DNA from: Streptomyces canus
GTDB taxonomy: Bacteria; Actinomycetota; Actinomycetes; Streptomycetales; Streptomycetaceae
Reading direction: 5' to 3'
NCBI RefSeq assembly: GCF_001514145.1
Contig: NZ_KQ948659.1
Location: 427,454 to 491,453, forward strand
DNA length: 64,000 nt
Under the pieces are notes generated by a model. It was not told where the DNA came from. It made no database searches and saw nothing but the letters and a program-made list of their open reading frames with translations. The position numbers and the translations under genes were made by a program. Positions 60,109 through 64,000 of the stretch are shown here, piece after piece; positions within the stretch are counted from its first letter, which is position 1, and each line of letters opens with the position of its first letter.

Positions 60109-63100
60109 ATGGCGGCCACGGAGTTCGCCATCCTCGGTCCCTTGCGAGTCGTTCGTTCCGGCGCCGTTCTCCCGCTGGGCGGACCGCGGCAACGCGCCGT
60201 GCTGGCCCTGCTCGTCGTCGAGCTGAACCAGGCGGTCCCGACGGACCGGCTGATCGACGAGGTGTGGGACGGCGAAGCGCCGGACGGGGCGGTCACCTCG
60301 GTGCAGACATACGTCTTCCATCTGCGCAGGGCGCTGGACCCGGATCGGGCCCGCGGTGCCCCGTGCGAGGTGCTCGAGAGCCGGAATCACGGCTACCTGC
60401 TGAGGGCCGGGCCCTTGGCCACCGACGCCGGCCGCTTCGAGGCCGGGCTGTGGGAGGGGCGGGAGGCGCTGGACGCCGGCCGGTACGCCGAGGCGGCCTC
60501 GACACTTCGGCGCGCCCTCGCACTGTGGCGGGGCGCGGTGCTGGAGGACCTGGGTGACCACGGATTCGTACGGCGGGAGGCCGCCCGCCTGGAGGAACTG
60601 CGCCTGTCGGCGCTCGAAGCCCGGATCGAGGCGGACCTGGCGCTGGGGCGACACACGACCGTCGTGGGCGAGCTGGAGCAGCTGGTCGCCGGGCATCCGC
60701 TGCGGGAACGGCTCTCGGCGCAGCTGATGCTGGCTCTCTACCGGTGCGGTCGGCAGGCCGAGGCCCTGACCTGCTACCAGCGCTTACGGGAAAGGCTGCG
60801 GGAGGAACTGGGCCTGGACCCGGACGAGTCGGTACGGCGGGTGCACCAGGCCATCCTGGCGCACGATCTGGCCGCCGGGTCTCCGCCCCGGCGAACCGTG
60901 CGGGGACAGCGACGTCGGCGCCTCCCGGCCCGGGTCGTCTCCCTCACGGCGATCGCCGCTCTGTGCGCCGGCCTCGTCTCCGGAGCGAGCGCACCCCGCC
61001 CGGCCACCCGGGTGCTGGTGGCCAACACCGTCGGCGCGGTGTCCGGCGGCAGTGGTGCGCCGGTGCCGGTGGGGCAGAGCCCGGACGGGCTCGCGTACGG
61101 GGCCGGGTCGGTGTGGGTGGCGAACAACGGTGACGACTCCGTCAGTCGTATCGATCCGCAAACCCATGCCGTGCAGCTCATACCCGTCGGGTCGGATCCC
61201 GTCGCCGTCGCGGTGAGCGGCGACGACGTGTGGGTGGCCAACAGCGGGGACGGTACGGTCTCGCGGATCAACGCGTCCGTCGACCGGGTCGTCGACATCC
61301 TGCCCGTGGGGAACCTGCCTTCGGGCATAGCGGCCGGACCCGCCGGGGTGTGGGTCGCGCTCGGCGGGGACAGCGCCGTCCGGCGGATCGACCCGGAGTC
61401 AGGACGGGTAGGGAAGGCCGTCGCGGTGGGTGGCGGGCCCGCCGGTATCGGTGTGGGTGAGCGGACCGTGTGGGTCGCCAACAGCCTCGACGGCACGGTG
61501 ACCCCCGTCGACGTCGTGACGGGCCAGGCACGCGGGGCCGTCCTGGTGGGCGCAGGCCCGCAGGGCGTCGCCGTCACTGAGGACGCGGTGTGGGTCGCCA
61601 ACGGGCTCTCGCTCACCGTCTCCCGCATCGACACCCGCACCGGCGTGGTCACTGTTCAGGAGGTGGGTGACGGTCCTCGTGCCGTGGTGGCGGGACCGGA
61701 CGGCGTCTGGGTGAGCAACGAGTACGACGCCACCGTCGTCCGGCTCGATCCCCGTACGGCCCGGCCGTTGCGCACGATCCGTACGGGCAGCGCGCCGCGG
61801 GGACTCGCCCTGGCCGGGGGGACGGTGTGGGCGGCGGGACGCGCCCTCGCCGCGCCGGGGCACCGAGGCGGCACGTTGACCGTGCTGGGCTGGGGTGGTG
61901 CGACCGACTACGGCATCGATCCGGCGAGCGTCTACAACGCGGAGGCCGACCTGGCCCTCAGCGTCGCCTACGACCACCTCGTGGGCTGGCGCCAGTCGCC
62001 CGGCGGATCGGAGCTCACCCTGGTACCGGACCTGGCCGGCGAACTTCCGCGCCCCACCGACGGCGGGCGCACCTACACGTTCCCGCTGCGCCGGGGGCTG
62101 CGGTACTCCGACGGCCGCCGGGTCGCACCGGCTGACTTCCTGCGGGGCATCCGGCGGGCTCTGACCGCCGACGAAGGCAATCCCGGGTACTTCACGAGGA
62201 TCGTCGGCGGCGCCGCGTGTGTGGCCCGTCCGCAGCGGTGCGACCTCTCGCGCGGGATGAGCACCGACGACGACGCGCACACGGTGACCTTCCACCTCAC
62301 CGCTGCGGACCCGGCGTTTCTGAACAAGCTCACGATGTTCGTCGTGCCGACGCCTCCCGGTGTCCAGGACCCTAACGTCGGCTTCCGTCCACTGCCTGCG
62401 ACCGGCCCGTACCAGGTGGCCGACTACCGGAAGGGCAAGCAGCTCACGCTGAAGCGGAACCCGTTTTTCCGGGAGTGGTCCCATGTGGCCCAGCCGGCCG
62501 GATATCCCGACGTCATCCGCTGGCGGACGTTGGAATCGACGCAGCAACAGGTGGCAGAGGTGAACGCCGGGCGGGCGGACCTGGCGATCCAGTTGAACAC
62601 CCACCCGAAACCGTCCTACCTCCGGCAGCTCGCCGTGCGGCATCCGACGCGGCTGCACACGAGCTCCTCGTTCTTCACGGTGTACGAGACGTTCAACACC
62701 AGGGTGCCGCCCTTCGACGACCGGCGGGTCAGGCAGGCGGTGTCGTACGCCGTGGACCGCGACCGGCTGGTGGAGCTGATGGGCGGGCCCCAGATCGTGT
62801 CTTCCACCTGCCAGTCCCTGCCCAAGGGCTTTCCCGGCTATCGGTCCTACTGCCCGTACACGCGGCAACCCGGCGCGGACGGCATGTGGCAGGGACCCGA
62901 TCTCGCCAGGGCCAGGAAGCTGATCGCGGAGTCGGGCACCCGGGGCATGACGGTGGGGGTGTGGACCTGGAGGATGGAGTCCTCCCGCCGCGCCGCCGCG
63001 TACCTCGTCGATCTCCTGGACGACCTCGGCTACCGGGCGACCCTTCACGTTCTGCCTGACGACCGCTACTGGAACACGGTGGGGGACTCGCGGACACGGG

Positions 63101-63453
63101 CCCAGCTGGTGTTCCAGGGGTGGTCGCCCGACTATCCGTCCTCGGGCACCTTCTTCACCCCCCTCCTCACCTGTGACGGCTTCAAGCCGGCCGACGGTCC
63201 CGGCACCCTGAACTACGCCGAGTACTGCTCTCCGTCCTTCGACCGGCTCGTCGACACGGCGCAGGCTGCCGAGCGCTTCGATCCGGGCAGGGCGCGGCAG
63301 CTGTGGGGCCGGATCGACCGGAGGGTCATCGACGAGGCGCTCTGGCTGCCTGTGGTGAACTTCAAGCAGGTGTCCTTCACGTCAACGCGCCTCGGCAACT
63401 ATCAGGCGACTCCGGCCTTCGGCCCGATCGTGTCCCAGATGTGGGTTCGCTGA
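60109..63453 (+). CDS. Membrane-anchored SARP-type regulator fused to a beta-propeller and an oligopeptide-binding domain
   Basis: A 1114-aa protein that looks like a complete transmembrane signalling device. Residues about 5-95 are an OmpR/SARP DNA-binding domain (EFAILGPLRV; LGGPRQRAVLALLV; VTSVQTYVFHLRRAL) and about 100-250 a bacterial transcriptional activation domain (BTAD). A basic stretch RGQRRRRLPAR leads to one transmembrane helix (about 275-297). Outside follow about six or seven propeller repeats of the type GxxSVWVANxxDxSVSRID (about 303-580) and an SBP_bac_5 oligopeptide/nickel-binding-like domain (585-1114; FPLRRGLRYSDGRRVAPADF). No lipobox, permease or ATPase is present. Codon 226 is TTA (60784-60786). 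Start ATG chosen at the SARP N-terminus; no strong ribosome site. Confidence 0.9.
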   Translation: MAATEFAILGPLRVVRSGAVLPLGGPRQRAVLALLVVELNQAVPTDRLIDEVWDGEAPDGAVTSVQTYVFHLRRALDPDRARGAPCEVLESRNHGYLLRAGPLATDAGRFEAGLWEGREALDAGRYAEAASTLRRALALWRGAVLEDLGDHGFVRREAARLEELRLSALEARIEADLALGRHTTVVGELEQLVAGHPLRERLSAQLMLALYRCGRQAEALTCYQRLRERLREELGLDPDESVRRVHQAILAHDLAAGSPPRRTVRGQRRRRLPARVVSLTAIAALCAGLVSGASAPRPATRVLVANTVGAVSGGSGAPVPVGQSPDGLAYGAGSVWVANNGDDSVSRIDPQTHAVQLIPVGSDPVAVAVSGDDVWVANSGDGTVSRINASVDRVVDILPVGNLPSGIAAGPAGVWVALGGDSAVRRIDPESGRVGKAVAVGGGPAGIGVGERTVWVANSLDGTVTPVDVVTGQARGAVLVGAGPQGVAVTEDAVWVANGLSLTVSRIDTRTGVVTVQEVGDGPRAVVAGPDGVWVSNEYDATVVRLDPRTARPLRTIRTGSAPRGLALAGGTVWAAGRALAAPGHRGGTLTVLGWGGATDYGIDPASVYNAEADLALSVAYDHLVGWRQSPGGSELTLVPDLAGELPRPTDGGRTYTFPLRRGLRYSDGRRVAPADFLRGIRRALTADEGNPGYFTRIVGGAACVARPQRCDLSRGMSTDDDAHTVTFHLTAADPAFLNKLTMFVVPTPPGVQDPNVGFRPLPATGPYQVADYRKGKQLTLKRNPFFREWSHVAQPAGYPDVIRWRTLESTQQQVAEVNAGRADLAIQLNTHPKPSYLRQLAVRHPTRLHTSSSFFTVYETFNTRVPPFDDRRVRQAVSYAVDRDRLVELMGGPQIVSSTCQSLPKGFPGYRSYCPYTRQPGADGMWQGPDLARARKLIAESGTRGMTVGVWTWRMESSRRAAAYLVDLLDDLGYRATLHVLPDDRYWNTVGDSRTRAQLVFQGWSPDYPSSGTFFTPLLTCDGFKPADGPGTLNYAEYCSPSFDRLVDTAQAAERFDPGRARQLWGRIDRRVIDEALWLPVVNFKQVSFTSTRLGNYQATPAFGPIVSQMWVR

Positions 63454-63460
63454 CCCCGAC

Positions 63461-64000
63461 TCACTCCCAGCGGAAGAAGCGTCCGGCCAGAGCCAGACCC
63501 GCCACCGCCCACACCGCCAGAATCCCCAGGTCGCCCCACGGCACCCCGGCCCCGTGCTGCAACACGTCCCGCAGGCCGTCCGACAGGGCCGTGATCGGCA
63601 GCAGACCCAGTACGTCCTGGGCGCCTGAAGGGAACTTGGACAGGGGGACCATCACTGCGCCGCCCACCAGCAGCAGGAGGAAGACCAGGTTGGCCGCGGC
63701 CAGGGTCGCCTCCGCCTTCAGGGTGCCTGCCATCAGGAGGCCGAGGCCCGAGAACGCGGCCGTGCCCAGGATCAGCAGGAGCAGCACGGACAGCGGGTTG
63801 CCGTGCGGGGACCAGCCGAGGGCGAAGGCGATCACTGTCAGCAGGATCACCTGGAGGAACTCCGTCACCAGGACCGATGCCGTTTTCGCCGTCATCAGGC
63901 CCCAGCGGGGGAGCGGCGAGGAGGCCAGGCGCTTCAGGACGCCGTAGCGGCGTTCGAAGCCGGTCGCGATCGCCTGGCCCGTGAAGGCCGTCGACATGAC
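63461..64000 (-). CDS. ABC-2 type transporter permease (N-terminus beyond window)
   Basis: The C-terminal ~180 residues of an ABC-2 (drug/polyketide export type) membrane subunit. It reads FTGQAIATGFERRYGVLKRLASSPLPRWGLM, the usual cytoplasmic stretch before the last helices, then about four transmembrane helices (VTEFLQVILLTVIAFALGW; LLLLILGTAAFSGLGLLM; LVFLLLLVGGAVMVPL; ILAVWAVAGLALAGRFF) and ends RWE. The frame is open to position 64000, so the gene continues outside. An ATPase gene is expected beyond the edge. Seven nucleotides separate its stop from the convergent regulator gene. Confidence 0.9.
   Translation of the reverse strand, partial: VMSTAFTGQAIATGFERRYGVLKRLASSPLPRWGLMTAKTASVLVTEFLQVILLTVIAFALGWSPHGNPLSVLLLLILGTAAFSGLGLLMAGTLKAEATLAAANLVFLLLLVGGAVMVPLSKFPSGAQDVLGLLPITALSDGLRDVLQHGAGVPWGDLGILAVWAVAGLALAGRFFRWE

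Noticed and set aside
61050..61850. Periodic GTGTGGGTxGCCAAC-like stretches as a CRISPR or tandem repeat
   Set aside because: They encode the WVAN motif of the propeller blades, about 125 bp apart and in frame, so they are protein repeats.

Overview
This window is a high-GC actinobacterial chromosome segment, almost certainly Streptomyces. The evidence is very high GC with strong third-position G/C bias, frequent GTG starts, 4-bp ATGA/GTGA gene overlaps, whiA, an RbpA paralogue, mycothiol-type enzymes and only three TTA codons. It reads as conserved core chromosome without insertion sequences, phage genes, CRISPR arrays or RNA genes. The order uvrB...uvrA...uvrC-rapZ-yvcK-whiA...gap-pgk-tpiA-secG...pgi / pgl-opcA-zwf-tal-tkt / ctaB...ctaA matches my recollection of the Streptomyces core arrangement.

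Layout. 1-5 kb: pseudouridine catabolism pair (PfkB kinase, psuG), a VOC protein, ogt, a secreted glycerophosphodiesterase and an MHYT membrane protein. 5-13 kb: uvrB, then a stress/metal group of TerD, a large TerD fusion, a TerC exporter behind a yybP-ykoY (Mn2+) riboswitch, a small alpha-beta protein and a Ca2+/H+ antiporter. 13-20 kb: MFS transporter, S66 peptidase, aroQ, a three-gene polar amino-acid ABC importer, a metallo-beta-lactamase-fold hydrolase and a maleylpyruvate-isomerase-like protein. 20-33 kb: uvrA, a LacI regulator with a sugar kinase, a helix-turn-helix protein, and a solute-sensing group (receiver protein, lipoprotein, NIT-HAMP-PAS-GAF kinase, LuxR-type regulator). 33-41 kb: uvrC-rapZ-yvcK-whiA and a large secreted M14 carboxypeptidase. 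41-54 kb: central carbon metabolism (gap, pgk, tpiA, pgi, and the pentose-phosphate operon tkt-tal-zwf-opcA-pgl). 54-64 kb: haem O/A synthesis (ctaB, ctaA) around small accessory genes, then a secreted three-module protein divergent from a giant SARP-type regulator fused to an extracytoplasmic sensor, and a truncated ABC-2 permease.

The two most interesting signals are regulatory. (1) Four DNA-repair genes scattered over 31 kb (ogt, uvrB, uvrA, uvrC) each carry the LexA-independent damage promoter TTGTCAGTG-N8-TAnnnT (three exact, one degenerate), and three of the four appear to be leaderless. (2) The gene at 60109-63453 encodes a single polypeptide with a SARP DNA-binding/BTAD half, one membrane span, a beta-propeller and an oligopeptide-binding-protein domain. 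Its promoter region holds four CTTGG direct repeats at 11/10/11-bp spacing, the usual architecture of SARP operators, and the gene carries a TTA (bldA) codon. The other two TTA codons in the window lie 3-4 kb away in two adjacent small-enzyme genes.
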